64,000 nucleotides of DNA from Gammaproteobacteria bacterium 28-57-27 (lineage in GTDB: Bacteria; Pseudomonadota; Gammaproteobacteria; Halothiobacillales; Halothiobacillaceae): contig NCGK01000008.1 of NCBI GenBank assembly GCA_002281735.1, positions 1 through 64,000 on the forward strand, given 5' to 3'. Numbering within the stretch: position 1 is the first letter of the stretch; every line of letters starts with the position of its first letter. A program made the position numbers and the translations under genes. Below, piece by piece: positions 9,868 through 19,551 of the stretch. The notes under the pieces were generated by a model, which was not told the DNA's origin, searched no databases, and saw nothing but the letters and a program-made list of their open reading frames with translations.

Positions 9868-10106
9868 TCAATTCTCCAAGATCAGTGCCTTGAGCGTCTT
9901 CAACGCGCCGCCGCGCAGGTGAATTTTCAGGGTGCGGGCGGTGCAACAAAATCATCGGGCGTGTGGGATGGGTAAAACGCACCCGCGATCCGGCCATTTC
10001 CTGTTTTTCATAGCCAAGTTGCGTCAACAGCGCCACCACATCCGCTCAGTCTAGCCGTGGCCTTGGCTTGCCGCAGCTTGTCCAATCGCTTGTCGTTTTT
10101 GCCCAT
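9868..10106 (-). pseudogene. hicA: HicA-like toxin gene with two apparent frameshifts
   Basis: Reading from the ATG at 10106 gives MGKNDKRLDKLRQAKATARL; homology then continues one frame over as ADVVALLTQLGYEKQEMAGS and SRVRFTHPTRPMILLHRPHPE; near 9924-9927 (an A4 run in the coding strand) it moves to a third frame, IHLRGGALKTLKALILEN, ending in TGA at 9868-9870, 5 bases before hicB. Each join is explained by one extra base. The RPHP segment is the HicA signature. As sequenced the toxin cannot be made full length, so this is either a disarmed toxin or two sequencing errors. Confidence 0.7.
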
Positions 10107-10134
10107 GCGTTTAACCTTGGCTTGATGTGACTTG

Positions 10135-10278
10135 TTTTAGGGAAACGCTGATTTATTCAGCGTTTCCCGCTTGGGGCAGGATGCCCCAACATGAACAAAG
10201 ACGTAAGTCTTTGATTCATGAGAGCTATCGCGGGCCTCGGCTGCTTTGCCGAGCGAGCGCGATTTTTTTAAAAATCCC
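10135..10278. repeat. MITE-like repeat (GGGAAACGCTGATTTATTC family), degenerate copy
   Basis: Starts with TTAGGGAAACGCTGATTTAT, a self-complementary hairpin (GGGAAACGCTGA/TCAGCGTTTCCC), then TTGGGGCA..TGCCCCAA. The first half matches the reverse complement of 46047-46208; the far end has diverged and lacks the terminal GCTGATTTATTCC hairpin. Together with the hicA start this accounts for the stretch between hicA and selO. The small plus-strand open frame here is repeat sequence, not a gene. Confidence 0.75.
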
Positions 10279-10315
10279 CCACTATGCGAATCAATATGCG
10301 GAATACTTTTTTGAT

Positions 10316-11908
10316 TTACGAGCTACACGAAAGCATGGAGCAGCCGGCCTTGACTCGTGCCCATTCCGGACGCTTGGCGGCGTAGTGTGCATGTTCAGGC
10401 TGTTCGTCGTAGGGGTGGCGCAGTAGCTCAAGCAGTTGTTCAACCATCGATACGTCTCCAGCTTGAGCTCGGTCGATGGCCTGTTGTGCAAGGTAGTTGC
10501 GCAAGACGTATTTCGGGTTGATGGCATTCATGGCTGCATGGCGTTCTGCTGGCTCGCGTGCATCTTCACGTCGGCGGTCGAGGTAGCGGTGCAGCCAGTC
10601 AAGAATCTGCTGACGGGTTTCCCCCTGGATGTCCTGTGGCGCGTACCACGCGGGGCGGATGCAGGCGAGCAAGGCTTCGGCATCCTGGGTGTCGGGCAGG
10701 TCGGCCAAGGCACGGAAGAACAGGGTGTAGTCGGTTTCGGTGAGACTGAGCATGGTGTGCATGGCTGCAAGCAGTGCATCGTCGGCTTCGCCTTGGTGTG
10801 TACGCAGGCCGAGTTTGGCGGCCATCATTGCGTCATAGGCGCTGGCGTAGTCATTACGGTAGCTGTGCAGGGCGGCTTGTAAGGGTTCGGTTGCGCCCAC
10901 CAGCGGTAGCAGGGCGTTGGCCAGGCGCGCGAGGTTCCATTGGCCGATCAGTGCCTGGTTGCCGAAGCAATAGCGCCGACCTTGCGCGTCGGTGGTGTTG
11001 GGTGTCCACGACGGGTCGTAGCCTTCCAGCCAGCCATAGGGGCCGTAGTCGATGGTGAGGCCAAGGATGGACATGTTGTCGGTGTTCATCACACCATGCA
11101 CGAAGCCGACGCGCATCCAGTGGACGATCATGTGTGCGGTGCGGCGCACGATTTCGCGGAACCAGGCGAGGTAGGTTTCTTTGCTGGGCGTTTCGCCGGG
11201 GCTGAGTAGCTCTGGGAAGTCGTTGCGAATGGTGTAATCGGCGAGCAAGCGCAGGTTGTGGCGGTCGCCGCGCTGTTTGAAGAGTTCAAAGTTACCAAAG
11301 CGGGTAAAGGATGGGGCGACGCGGCAGACAATTGCGGCGGGTTCGATTTGTGGATGACCATCGTAGAACATGTCGCGCAGCACGCCTTCGCCCGCGCCAA
11401 TCAGGCTAAGGGCGCGGGTAGTGGGGATGCCGAGGTGGTGCATGGCTTCCGAGCAGAGAAATTCGCGCACCGAGGAGCGCAGCACGGCGCGGCCATCGGC
11501 ACTGCGTGAGTACGGGGTGCGGCCTGCGCCCTTGAGTTGCAGCGTCCAGCGTTGACCTTGTGGGTTGATGACTTCAGCGAGGTTGATGGCGCGGCCGTCA
11601 CCCAATTGGCCTGCCCAGTGGCCGAATTGGTGCCCACCATAGCAGGCCGCGTAGGGTTGCATTCCGGGGAGGAGGGTATTGCCGCTGAAGATGTCGGCAA
11701 AGGCCGGGGTTGAGCACTCATCTGTGTCCAGACCGAGCAGCGTAGCGGTTTCGTGCGCGCAGGCGAGCAGTTTGGGTGCCCTGACCGGGGTGGGTTTGAT
11801 GTGCGAGTAGCAGGCGGCATAGATTTGCCGCGCGCCGGGATGTTGCTCCGGGTCGGCAGGCAGTTCGCGCACATAGCTGTTGTCAAGCCGGAGTTGCTCA
11901 AGTTTCAT
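10316..11908 (-). CDS. selO: SelO/YdiU protein adenylyltransferase
   Basis: A pseudokinase-fold enzyme that transfers AMP from ATP to Ser/Thr/Tyr residues of target proteins (known for E. coli SelO/YdiU). Signature segments: YAACYGGHQFGHWAGQLGDGRAI, LQLKGAGRTPYSR, DGRAVLRSSVREFLCSEAM, HGVMNTDNMSILGLTIDYGPYG and FGNQ..IGQWNLARLA. The C-terminus ends SCSS, where the Cys occupies the position of selenocysteine in eukaryotic SelO. The start at 11908 overlaps the glycosyltransferase stop in ATGA, so the two are coupled. At 530 residues it is somewhat longer than the common 480-490. Confidence 0.95.
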   Translation of the reverse strand: MKLEQLRLDNSYVRELPADPEQHPGARQIYAACYSHIKPTPVRAPKLLACAHETATLLGLDTDECSTPAFADIFSGNTLLPGMQPYAACYGGHQFGHWAGQLGDGRAINLAEVINPQGQRWTLQLKGAGRTPYSRSADGRAVLRSSVREFLCSEAMHHLGIPTTRALSLIGAGEGVLRDMFYDGHPQIEPAAIVCRVAPSFTRFGNFELFKQRGDRHNLRLLADYTIRNDFPELLSPGETPSKETYLAWFREIVRRTAHMIVHWMRVGFVHGVMNTDNMSILGLTIDYGPYGWLEGYDPSWTPNTTDAQGRRYCFGNQALIGQWNLARLANALLPLVGATEPLQAALHSYRNDYASAYDAMMAAKLGLRTHQGEADDALLAAMHTMLSLTETDYTLFFRALADLPDTQDAEALLACIRPAWYAPQDIQGETRQQILDWLHRYLDRRREDAREPAERHAAMNAINPKYVLRNYLAQQAIDRAQAGDVSMVEQLLELLRHPYDEQPEHAHYAAKRPEWARVKAGCSMLSCSS

Positions 11909-13107
11909 GTGGATAATTTGCGCTGCCAGCGTTTGCGCACGGGAGCCGTTTCGCCGCGTGCGATGGTTTCTGCGTAAAAATGCACCAGACGTTCGGCCAC
12001 GCGCTCTTCCTGCCATGCTTCGGCGGCGATCACGGCTTGCGTGGCGAGTTGCCTTGCCGCATGCGGGTGGCTGATGAGCTCCAGCACGCGCGCGGCAAAG
12101 CCTTGCGGGTCATTCGGTGCAATCAGGCAGCCTTCGCCCTCACGCACTACATCGCGTGTGCCCATTTCAGCCAGCGCCACCACGGGCAGGCCGAGTGCCA
12201 GTGCTTCGACCAGCACCAAGCCCTGGGTTTCAGTGGCGGAGGCGAAGACAAAGGCATCCGCTGCGCGATACAGCGCTTGCAACTGGCCATCACGCGGTAG
12301 GTAGCCGACAAAATGCACATGTTCATCCAGTCCAAGCTGGGCGGTGATTTTGCGCAGGTGCTTTTCCGCCGGCCCCTCGCCCGCAAGCACCAGGCAGGTA
12401 TCGGGGCGTTGCACAACCAGCTTGGTGAGCATGTTGAGCAAAAACTCCACGTTTTTTTCAAATGCCAGACGTCCAACAAACAGCAGCATGGGCTGGGTGG
12501 CGTTCAGGCCGAGCTCACTACGCGGGTCGGGTGCGGTGGGCGTGCGCCATTTTTCCAGATCAATGCCGGTGGGAATCACACTGATCGGGGTGAGCACACC
12601 GTAGCGGCGCAAAATGTCACGCATGGCAATCGAGGGCGAAATCAGGGCATTGACTGCATTGCCCTGATTGGCGGTCAGGCGACGTGCCATCAGGCGCAGC
12701 ATGGGGTCGGGAAGAAAGGGAATGTAGTGCTCAAGATATTGCTCAAAAAACGTGTGGTAGGTTTCCACCACGGGAAGCTTGAGATTACGCGCCATACGGG
12801 TGCCGGCATAGTGGGCAATGAATGGCGTATGAATATGAATTAAATCGAATTTTTGTGGGGCAAGTGCGCGCATGGTACGGCGTAAATCACGCCAGGCCAT
12901 AATTCGATCTTCTGGGTCGAAAAGAACTTTGCGCGCTGGAATGCGTATTACATTTGGATCGGTGGATGCTTCTTGCTGTGGGTAATCCGGTACGATCAGC
13001 GTGACTTCATGCCCCAATTTTTCCAGCGCATGGCGTGTGGTTTCAATCGAGGTGGATACTCCATTCACACGAGGAAAATACACGTCAGAAATCATCAAAA
13101 GGCGCAT
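11905..13107 (-). CDS. glycosyltransferase family 4 protein
   Basis: A 400-residue GT4/GT-B enzyme similar to diacylglycerol glucosyltransferases and MgtA-like enzymes. The N-terminal domain begins MRLLMISDVYFPRVNGVSTS; the donor-binding half has LLFVGRLAFEKNVEFLL, the Glu-rich DAFVFASATETQGLVLVEALALGLPVV signature, and a linker containing GIDLEKW. It probably transfers a sugar from a nucleotide donor to a lipid or polysaccharide at the membrane; the acceptor cannot be read from sequence. It lies upstream of selO in the same transcription unit and downstream of cydB. Confidence 0.9.
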   Translation of the reverse strand: MRLLMISDVYFPRVNGVSTSIETTRHALEKLGHEVTLIVPDYPQQEASTDPNVIRIPARKVLFDPEDRIMAWRDLRRTMRALAPQKFDLIHIHTPFIAHYAGTRMARNLKLPVVETYHTFFEQYLEHYIPFLPDPMLRLMARRLTANQGNAVNALISPSIAMRDILRRYGVLTPISVIPTGIDLEKWRTPTAPDPRSELGLNATQPMLLFVGRLAFEKNVEFLLNMLTKLVVQRPDTCLVLAGEGPAEKHLRKITAQLGLDEHVHFVGYLPRDGQLQALYRAADAFVFASATETQGLVLVEALALGLPVVALAEMGTRDVVREGEGCLIAPNDPQGFAARVLELISHPHAARQLATQAVIAAEAWQEERVAERLVHFYAETIARGETAPVRKRWQRKLST

Positions 13108-13132
13108 GGTTCGTCCTTGAATTGTAGGTTTG

Positions 13133-14164
13133 TTAATCGTGATGAGAGGGCGCGTCGGGGTTTATTTTTCCGCTAAACACACTGTATTGATAAATGTTGT
13201 AAGCAATCATCACAGGAATCAGCATGCCAATGCCGAGCAGCATAAACACCAGCGTGTTGGTTGGTGCGGCGGCTTGGTCTATTGTTATCGCTCCGGGGAC
13301 GATATAAGGAAACAAGGAGGCTGCCAAGCCGATAAAGGAGAACATAAAAATCAGCAGGCTCCAGATAAAGGGAGCACGTTCTTCGCATCGGGCAAGCGCT
13401 CTAAACAGCATGTAAAAGCAAAATAGGGCGGCGAGCGGGAGCAAGGCAAAAGCGAAAAAATTGGGCAAGGTAAACCAGCGCTCAAGAATGCTTGGGTATT
13501 GTAGTGGTGTCCAAATGGTCACGATGCCAGCAAAAAACAACATCCATCCGCTAAATATTTTGCTGCGTGCATACGCATGCTTTTGCAGCTCGCCGGTGAA
13601 TTTTAGAATCATGTAATTAGCGCCCATTACACTGTAGCCAGCGATTACTCCTAAAACCACCATCAGGCTGAAGGGTGAAAACCAGTCAAATACATCACCG
13701 GTAAATAACCCATTTTCAATTTTTATGCCATTAAGTAAGCCGCCAAGCGCGAAGCCTTGAGCAATGACAGCAAGTAAGCTGCCGAGGCCAAAGGCTATAC
13801 CCCAAAGCTTTTTGCGTGATGAAAGAGCATAAAACTCGAACGAGACGCCACGCATTATAAAACCAAGCAACATAAGCGTAATAGGGATGTAAAGCCCGTG
13901 CAAAACGGTGCCATACACCAGGGGAAAAGCACCAAATAGCGTGCCGCCAACGATCACTAGCCAGGTTTCATTGGCATCCCAAATGCTGCCAATGCTGCTC
14001 ATCATCGCGCCACGATACTGCTCGTTGGGTGCGGCGAGCGAGAGTATGCCCATACCCAGATCAAAGCCATCCAGAATGACATAAAAAATAAGGAATAATC
14101 CAATAATCGCAAACCAAATGCTGGCCAATAGGTGATGGGGATTATCGAGGCTGAATGCGTCCAT
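13133..14164 (-). CDS. cydB: cytochrome bd-type quinol oxidase subunit II
   Basis: A 343-residue polytopic membrane protein. The N-terminal hallmark FYVILDGFDLGMGIL and DANETWLVIVGGTLFGAFPLVY identify the CydB/CioB family; eight to nine hydrophobic segments follow. With subunit I it forms the inner-membrane quinol:O2 oxidoreductase that reduces O2 at high affinity without proton pumping. The start codon overlaps the cydA stop (TGATG), so the subunits are translationally coupled. Confidence 0.95.
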   Translation of the reverse strand: MDAFSLDNPHHLLASIWFAIIGLFLIFYVILDGFDLGMGILSLAAPNEQYRGAMMSSIGSIWDANETWLVIVGGTLFGAFPLVYGTVLHGLYIPITLMLLGFIMRGVSFEFYALSSRKKLWGIAFGLGSLLAVIAQGFALGGLLNGIKIENGLFTGDVFDWFSPFSLMVVLGVIAGYSVMGANYMILKFTGELQKHAYARSKIFSGWMLFFAGIVTIWTPLQYPSILERWFTLPNFFAFALLPLAALFCFYMLFRALARCEERAPFIWSLLIFMFSFIGLAASLFPYIVPGAITIDQAAAPTNTLVFMLLGIGMLIPVMIAYNIYQYSVFSGKINPDAPSHHD

Positions 14165-15576
14165 CAGTAGCCCCCGTCGTTCATGGGAGACATCGGGCGG
14201 TTTTTGTTTTTAATGTATTTTGGAGCTGCTTCATACGCAGGGCCTTGGCGCAAAACATGACGCATAAAATAAAACGCGGCGATACCAATAGCGAGGTAAA
14301 AAACGAAAAATGAGAGCAAAGACCATTGCACGGTAGCAAGCGGTAGCTCAGATACACCATGTTGCGTGCGCATCATGCCGTAAACAATCCACGGCTGCCG
14401 TCCAATTTCGCGCACCATCCAGCCCATTTCCACCGCAAGGTAAGCGGCGGGAATGGCGAGAATCCAGCCGCGCAGTAGCCACTTGTTTTGACTGATATTT
14501 TCATGGCTCATACGGGTTTTATTGCGCCACAGCAGCCATGCTGTCCACAGCGCCATTAAAGCCATAAACACGCCAGCGGCCAGCATAATGCGGAACGCAT
14601 AAAACGGTATCCAGATCGGCGGTTGATCTTCGGGTTTGAAATCGCGTAAACCCACGACCGTACCCGTGAATGAGTGAGTGACAATCAAACTCAGTGCATC
14701 AGGGATTGTCCATTCCCATAGATTACGTTGCTTTGCGGCGTCGGGAATGGCTAAAACAGCCCAAGCGGCGCCTTCGCCCGGTGGATTGGTTTCCCAGTGC
14801 GCTTCAATCGCGGCCAATTTGGCGGGCTGGGTGTGCGCCAACGCACCACCCGCTGAGTCGCCAATCAGGATTTGGAGTGGCGTAATGATAACCAAGGCGA
14901 GCACCGCCAGTTTGAAGGCCGGTAAAAAGAAATCGATTTCGCGTTGCTTGAGCAGGTAATAGGCACTAACTCCGGCAACCACCACCAGGCTGAGTTCGAT
15001 GCAGGCGATAAACATATGCCAGAACGCGTGGCCAAGATCGGGGTTGAATACGGCGGCAAGGTAATCGTTAATGATGAATTTTCCATTCACATACTCAACC
15101 CCGGCGGGGGTTTGCATCCAGGAATTGGCCACCATGATCCAGAACACGGACAGGGTGCTGCCTAAAACCACCATGCTGGTGGCAAAAAGGTGCATTCGCC
15201 CGCTGACGCGATTCCAGCCGAATAGCATGATGCCTAAAAATCCTGCTTCCAGCATAAAGGCCATGGCGGTTTCAAAGCCTAGAATATTGCCAAAGAAATC
15301 GCCGCTGGCGATAGAAAATGGCCCCCAGTTGGTACCAAATGAAAACTCCATCGGGATGCCGCTAATCACGCCAACACCGAAGTTAATCATGAAAATACGG
15401 ATCCAGAAACGGGTCTGGTGATAGTAGAAAATATTTTTGGTTTTTAGCCAGGTGGCTTCAAGACCGAGAATAATAATCGCCAAGCCGACAGTTAATGGCG
15501 GCCAGAGAATATGAAACATGGCGAGGAAGGCAAACTGTAATCGCGATAGGAACTCAGGGTTTTGCAGCATGTCCAC
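14164..15576 (-). CDS. cydA: cytochrome bd-type quinol oxidase subunit I (short Q-loop, CioA-like)
   Basis: The 470-residue subunit carries the hemes. Visible ligand regions are FAFLAMFHILWPPLTVG (His near the N-terminus), GIPMEFSFGTNW, the WxxM-type AFWHMFIACIE helix and REIGRQPWIVYG. The quinol-binding loop between roughly residues 240 and 320 lacks the long insertion of E. coli CydA, which places it with the short-loop, often cyanide-insensitive (CioA) oxidases. It is first in the cydAB pair. No cydX-sized frame follows cydB. Confidence 0.95.
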   Translation of the reverse strand: MDMLQNPEFLSRLQFAFLAMFHILWPPLTVGLAIIILGLEATWLKTKNIFYYHQTRFWIRIFMINFGVGVISGIPMEFSFGTNWGPFSIASGDFFGNILGFETAMAFMLEAGFLGIMLFGWNRVSGRMHLFATSMVVLGSTLSVFWIMVANSWMQTPAGVEYVNGKFIINDYLAAVFNPDLGHAFWHMFIACIELSLVVVAGVSAYYLLKQREIDFFLPAFKLAVLALVIITPLQILIGDSAGGALAHTQPAKLAAIEAHWETNPPGEGAAWAVLAIPDAAKQRNLWEWTIPDALSLIVTHSFTGTVVGLRDFKPEDQPPIWIPFYAFRIMLAAGVFMALMALWTAWLLWRNKTRMSHENISQNKWLLRGWILAIPAAYLAVEMGWMVREIGRQPWIVYGMMRTQHGVSELPLATVQWSLLSFFVFYLAIGIAAFYFMRHVLRQGPAYEAAPKYIKNKNRPMSPMNDGGY

Positions 15577-15603
15577 GTGGTTGGGTTCCTGTCGGGATGG
15601 GGG

Positions 15604-17574
15604 TTAGCTTCCGCCCAAAAGGCGTTGCTCGGCGCGAGCTAAATCGGATTCGGAGCCATAAAGAATTAACACGTCGTCTTCTTGTAATACCGTGGAAGGG
15701 GCGGGCATTTCGCCTTTTATTCCACCGCGACGAATGGCATCCGGGAAAACTTTCAGTCCTTCAAGCGCTTCACCGAGGGTGCGCCCGACTGCCCAGGCAC
15801 CGGAGGCAAGGTTGATGCTGGTCAGCGAACCGCGCAGGGCATGTGCAGCATCCACCGCCTCGCCGCGTCCCTGGAAAATATGGCGTAGCAGGCTGTAGTT
15901 GTCTTGGCGTATGCGTTGCGTGCGGTGAAAAATACGCCGCATCGGAATACCCATATGACTCATGAGATGTGAACCCAACATGAGGCTGGCTTCAAACGCG
16001 TCAGGCACAACTTCAGTGGCTCCGGCCTCGATGATTTCATCCAGGCGGTTGACCGAGAGCGCACGTACAAAGATCGGCAAATCAGGGTGATGCAGGCGTG
16101 CAACATGCAAGGTTTTAATCGCGGCATCGGTGTCGTGGTGGGTAATAACGAGGGCGCGCGCTTTGTCGATGCCGGCAGCGTGCAGCATGTCGGCGTGGGT
16201 CGCGTTGGCGAAATGTACGTTGTAACCCGCGCTTTGCGCTTTGGAAATAATGTCGGGGTCAACTTCAAGCGCGATATAGGGTACATCCTCCTGATCAAGC
16301 AAATAGGCAAGGTTTTGCCCGACACGACCAAACCCGGTGATGATGACGTGTTCGCTCATATCGGTGTTTTTTTGCGAAATGCCTTCGCGCATTTCCACAT
16401 AGTTTTGCTGGTAGCTGCGCACCAAACTTTTGGCAATACGACCGTTCCAGCGCACAAGGAAGGGTGTAAGCATCATGCTCATGAGCACGGCAGTCAGTAC
16501 GATTTGAGTGGTGTCGTGATCAAGAAGGTGATCGCGGGTGGCGAGTGAGAGCAGGGCGAAGCCAAACTCGCCGCCCTGTGCCAGAACCAGTCCGGTGCGC
16601 AATGCGACACCCGGTTCCTGATTCAGGCCGATGCCGACTCCGAAGATAATCAGCGTTTTCATCAGAACCAGTAACACGAGTAGCAACAAGGCCGGCAGCA
16701 GATATTGGGGCAGGGCGTGCATGTCGAGCAACATGCCGATGGTGATGAAAAACAACCCGAGCAAAACGTCTTGAAAGGGACGGATATCGCTTTCGATTTG
16801 GTGACGAAAGGCGGTTTCCGAAAGCATGATGCCTGAAAGGAACGCGCCAAGCGCTAGCGACAGACCCGCAGCCTGCGTGAGTGCGGCGGACGATAAGGCG
16901 ACCAGTAGCACCGCCAGTGTGAACAGCTCTGGCGAGCGTGCCTTGGCGATTTCATTGAACATCGGACGCAGCAGCCAGCGCCCACCCGCCAGCATGGCTG
17001 CGGTGACGGCGATGCCTTTGATGAGGGCAAATACAAGCTCAATCCCGATATCCTCATTTCCTGTGGCAAGGGCTGGAATCACGATAAGAAAAGGGATGAC
17101 CGCCAGATCCTGAAACAGCAGGATACCCACGGCGGCGCGGCCATGCCGGGAGTTGAGCTCCATCTGCTCAGCCAGTAACTTGATGACAATCGCGGTGGAT
17201 GACATGGCGAGCACGCCGCCGATCACTAGCGCGGCGGGCAGGGAAAGTTCGAGCGCCCAAGCCGCGAGCGCGGCCACAAGGGTGGTGATGACAACCTGAG
17301 CCCCCCCCATGCCTAATACCGCGCGGCGCATGGAGCTGAGTTTGCTGATGGAAAACTCCAGCCCTAGCGTAAACAGCAGGAATACCACGCCGAATTCCGC
17401 CAATACACGGGTGTTTTCTGATTCTGCCACCCAGCCGAGCGCGTGCGGCCCAATCAACGCGCCAACGCCCAGATAGGCCAAAATCGGCGGCAAATGGATA
17501 CGCCGAAACAGCGTGACCGCAATTACGGAGATGGCAAGTAAGAGTAGAACTTCAATCAGGGCGCTGTGGTGCAT
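15604..17574 (-). CDS. Kef-type monovalent cation:proton antiporter (CPA2) with RCK domains
   Basis: A 656-residue protein. Residues 1-385 form a CPA2 membrane domain with about 12 helices (LPPILAYLGVGALIGPHALG; FGVVFLLFTLGLEFS; GAFLSGIMLSE). Residues about 405-520 are a TrkA-N/RCK nucleotide-binding domain beginning HVIITGFGRVGQNLAYLL, and 560-650 a TrkA-C domain. This is the KefB/KefC/YbaL architecture, used for K+ or Na+ efflux gated by nucleotides or glutathione adducts. No KefF/KefG ancillary flavoprotein is nearby. It is transcribed divergently from trpS. Confidence 0.93.
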   Translation of the reverse strand: MHHSALIEVLLLLAISVIAVTLFRRIHLPPILAYLGVGALIGPHALGWVAESENTRVLAEFGVVFLLFTLGLEFSISKLSSMRRAVLGMGGAQVVITTLVAALAAWALELSLPAALVIGGVLAMSSTAIVIKLLAEQMELNSRHGRAAVGILLFQDLAVIPFLIVIPALATGNEDIGIELVFALIKGIAVTAAMLAGGRWLLRPMFNEIAKARSPELFTLAVLLVALSSAALTQAAGLSLALGAFLSGIMLSETAFRHQIESDIRPFQDVLLGLFFITIGMLLDMHALPQYLLPALLLLVLLVLMKTLIIFGVGIGLNQEPGVALRTGLVLAQGGEFGFALLSLATRDHLLDHDTTQIVLTAVLMSMMLTPFLVRWNGRIAKSLVRSYQQNYVEMREGISQKNTDMSEHVIITGFGRVGQNLAYLLDQEDVPYIALEVDPDIISKAQSAGYNVHFANATHADMLHAAGIDKARALVITHHDTDAAIKTLHVARLHHPDLPIFVRALSVNRLDEIIEAGATEVVPDAFEASLMLGSHLMSHMGIPMRRIFHRTQRIRQDNYSLLRHIFQGRGEAVDAAHALRGSLTSINLASGAWAVGRTLGEALEGLKVFPDAIRRGGIKGEMPAPSTVLQEDDVLILYGSESDLARAEQRLLGGS

Positions 17575-17688
17575 GGTTGAGGATCAGTGTTCAGTATGTC
17601 GTGTTTACAGTAGGCCGGGCTTTGGCTTATTCGATGCCCCAGCCTATCATGAGCGGCGTTTTCGTCCCCTGAACTATAGCGACTTTTT

Positions 17689-18702
17689 ATGACATCTGTT
17701 TCCCATAAACGCCCCGTGGTTCTTTCCGGCATTCAGCCTTCGGGCAACCTGCTGATTGGTCATTACATTGGGGCGATCAAAAACTGGGTGAAGCTGCAAG
17801 AAACCCATGACAGCCTGTTCATGCTGGTGGATTTGCACGCCATTACCGTGCGCCAGGATCCGAAAATCCTGCGTGAGCGCAGCCTGGATTTTATTGCCCT
17901 GTACCTGGCCTGCGGTATTGACCCGGCTCGATCCACGCTGTTTGTGCAATCGCATGTGCCTGCCCATGCCGAAATGGGCTGGTTGCTGAACTGTTATGCC
18001 TACATGGGCGAGTTGTCACGCATGACCCAGTTCAAAGACAAGTCAGCGCAGCATGAGGCGAATATCAATGTCGGTCTGTTTGATTACCCGGTGCTGATGG
18101 CGGCGGATATCCTGCTCTACCAGTCTGATCTGGTGCCGGTGGGGCATGACCAAAAGCAGCATCTTGAGCTGGCGCGCGATTTGGCCATGCGCTTCAACAA
18201 TCTGTATGGCGAAATTTTCACCGTGCCTGAGCCGATGATTCCGGACGTTGGCGGACGCATCATGAGCCTGCAAGACCCCGACAAGAAAATGTCCAAGTCC
18301 GATCCGAATGAGCAGGCCTCGATTGCGCTACTGGATGAGCCAGGCAAGGTGCGCAAGAAGTTGATGCGCGCGGTGACGGATTCAGACAATGAGATTCGTT
18401 TTGATGCCCAAGCCAAACCCGGCGTATCCAATTTGCTGACCTTGCTGGCCACTGTATCGGGTGAGTCGATTGCGCATTGGGAAGCACAACTGGCCGGGCA
18501 GGGCTATGGCAACCTGAAAAAAGCCACGGCTGAGGCGGTGGTCGCCTTTCTGGAGCCGGTACAACAGCGTTATCACGCGCTGCGCGATGACCCGGCTGAG
18601 CTGATGCGCATTCTGCACAGCGGGGCGGACAAGGCGGCAGAACGTGCGGAAGTGACCCTGCGGCGCACGATGGATGTACTCGGGTTTATCCCGCGTCGTT
18701 GA
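17689..18702 (+). CDS. trpS: tryptophanyl-tRNA synthetase
   Basis: Class I aminoacyl-tRNA synthetase charging tRNA-Trp. The HIGH-equivalent is [11 protein letters not shown] after VVLSGIQPS, and the KMSKS loop is [12 protein letters not shown]; between them lies DLHAITV and the Trp-pocket segment [28 protein letters not shown]. The 337-residue length is typical of bacterial TrpS. The ATG at 17689 immediately precedes the conserved N-terminus. nnrD begins 3 bases after the stop, so trpS leads the trpS-nnrD-tsaE unit. Confidence 0.97.
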   Translation: MTSVSHKRPVVLSGIQPSGNLLIGHYIGAIKNWVKLQETHDSLFMLVDLHAITVRQDPKILRERSLDFIALYLACGIDPARSTLFVQSHVPAHAEMGWLLNCYAYMGELSRMTQFKDKSAQHEANINVGLFDYPVLMAADILLYQSDLVPVGHDQKQHLELARDLAMRFNNLYGEIFTVPEPMIPDVGGRIMSLQDPDKKMSKSDPNEQASIALLDEPGKVRKKLMRAVTDSDNEIRFDAQAKPGVSNLLTLLATVSGESIAHWEAQLAGQGYGNLKKATAEAVVAFLEPVQQRYHALRDDPAELMRILHSGADKAAERAEVTLRRTMDVLGFIPRR

Positions 18703-18705
18703 CTC

Positions 18706-19551
18706 ATGTCTCAGCCAAATATCACGAATTACACCCTTGATGACCTGGCTGGTCTGCTGCCACCGCGTGCGCTGGATGCGAACAAGGGTGATTTCGGGCA
18801 TGTGCTGGTGATCGGTGGTAATCACGGCATGGCAGGCGCAGCGCGCTTGGCGGCGGAAGCTGCGGCACGCACCGGCGCAGGTCGGGTCAGTGTGGCAACG
18901 CGTGCAAGTCATGCGGCTTTTTTGGGCAGTAGCCGTCCGGAGCTGATGGTACATGCCATCGAATCTGTAGCAGAGCTGCAACCTTTGCTGGAGAACGCCA
19001 GTGTGATTGTGCTTGGCCCTGGGCTGGGGCAGGACGCCTGGAGCCGGGAGATGTTCGCGCACGCCATGCGTTCTACTCAGCCTAAAGTGCTGGATGCCGA
19101 TGCCTTGCGCCAACTTGAAACGCTGGATGGATGCTTGCCGCCTGAGGTGCTTCTGACCCCGCATCCCGGCGAGGCGGCGCGCCTGTTGAGCCTAACTCCG
19201 GCACAGATACAGGCCACACGCAGCTCAAGCGTGCTGAGTTTGCGCCAGCGTTTTGGCGGAACTTGGCTGCTGAAAGGCGAGGGCAGTCTGATTGCATGTG
19301 ACACAGCCTTGTGGCGTTGCACGCACGGCCACCCCGGCATGGCCAGCGGCGGCATGGGCGATCTGCTCTGCGGGATACTTGCCGCTTTAATGGCGCAAGG
19401 ATTGTCAACCTGCGACGCGGCGCGGCTGGGCGTTGCTCTGCACGCTGCGGCAGGTGAGCGGGCGGCACAGGCCGAAGGCGGGCGCGGTGTGCTGGCGCTT
19501 GATCTTTTGCCACATGTGCGGCGCTTGCTCGAAGAGATATGCCCATGCTGA
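18706..19551 (+). CDS. nnrD: ADP-dependent NAD(P)H-hydrate dehydratase
   Basis: Repairs hydrated NADH/NADPH in an ADP-dependent reaction. The 281-residue protein is the YjeF C-terminal (carbohydrate-kinase-like) domain alone: KGDFGHVLVIGGNHGMAGA, LGPGLGQD, LTPHPGEAARLL, and the catalytic GHPGMASGGMGDLLCG. The N-terminal epimerase NnrE, fused in E. coli, is absent here, so nnrE is either elsewhere or missing. It overlaps tsaE by 13 bases, which fits the common nnrD-tsaE-amiC-mutL gene order. Confidence 0.95.
   Translation: MSQPNITNYTLDDLAGLLPPRALDANKGDFGHVLVIGGNHGMAGAARLAAEAAARTGAGRVSVATRASHAAFLGSSRPELMVHAIESVAELQPLLENASVIVLGPGLGQDAWSREMFAHAMRSTQPKVLDADALRQLETLDGCLPPEVLLTPHPGEAARLLSLTPAQIQATRSSSVLSLRQRFGGTWLLKGEGSLIACDTALWRCTHGHPGMASGGMGDLLCGILAALMAQGLSTCDAARLGVALHAAAGERAAQAEGGRGVLALDLLPHVRRLLEEICPC

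Noticed and set aside
10316-10330. Possible selenocysteine in SelO
   Set aside because: The codon is TGT (Cys) in SCSS; no in-frame TGA or SECIS-like hairpin is present.
10127-10426. 99-codon plus-strand frame before selO
   Set aside because: It is composed of the MITE-like repeat and the antisense end of selO.
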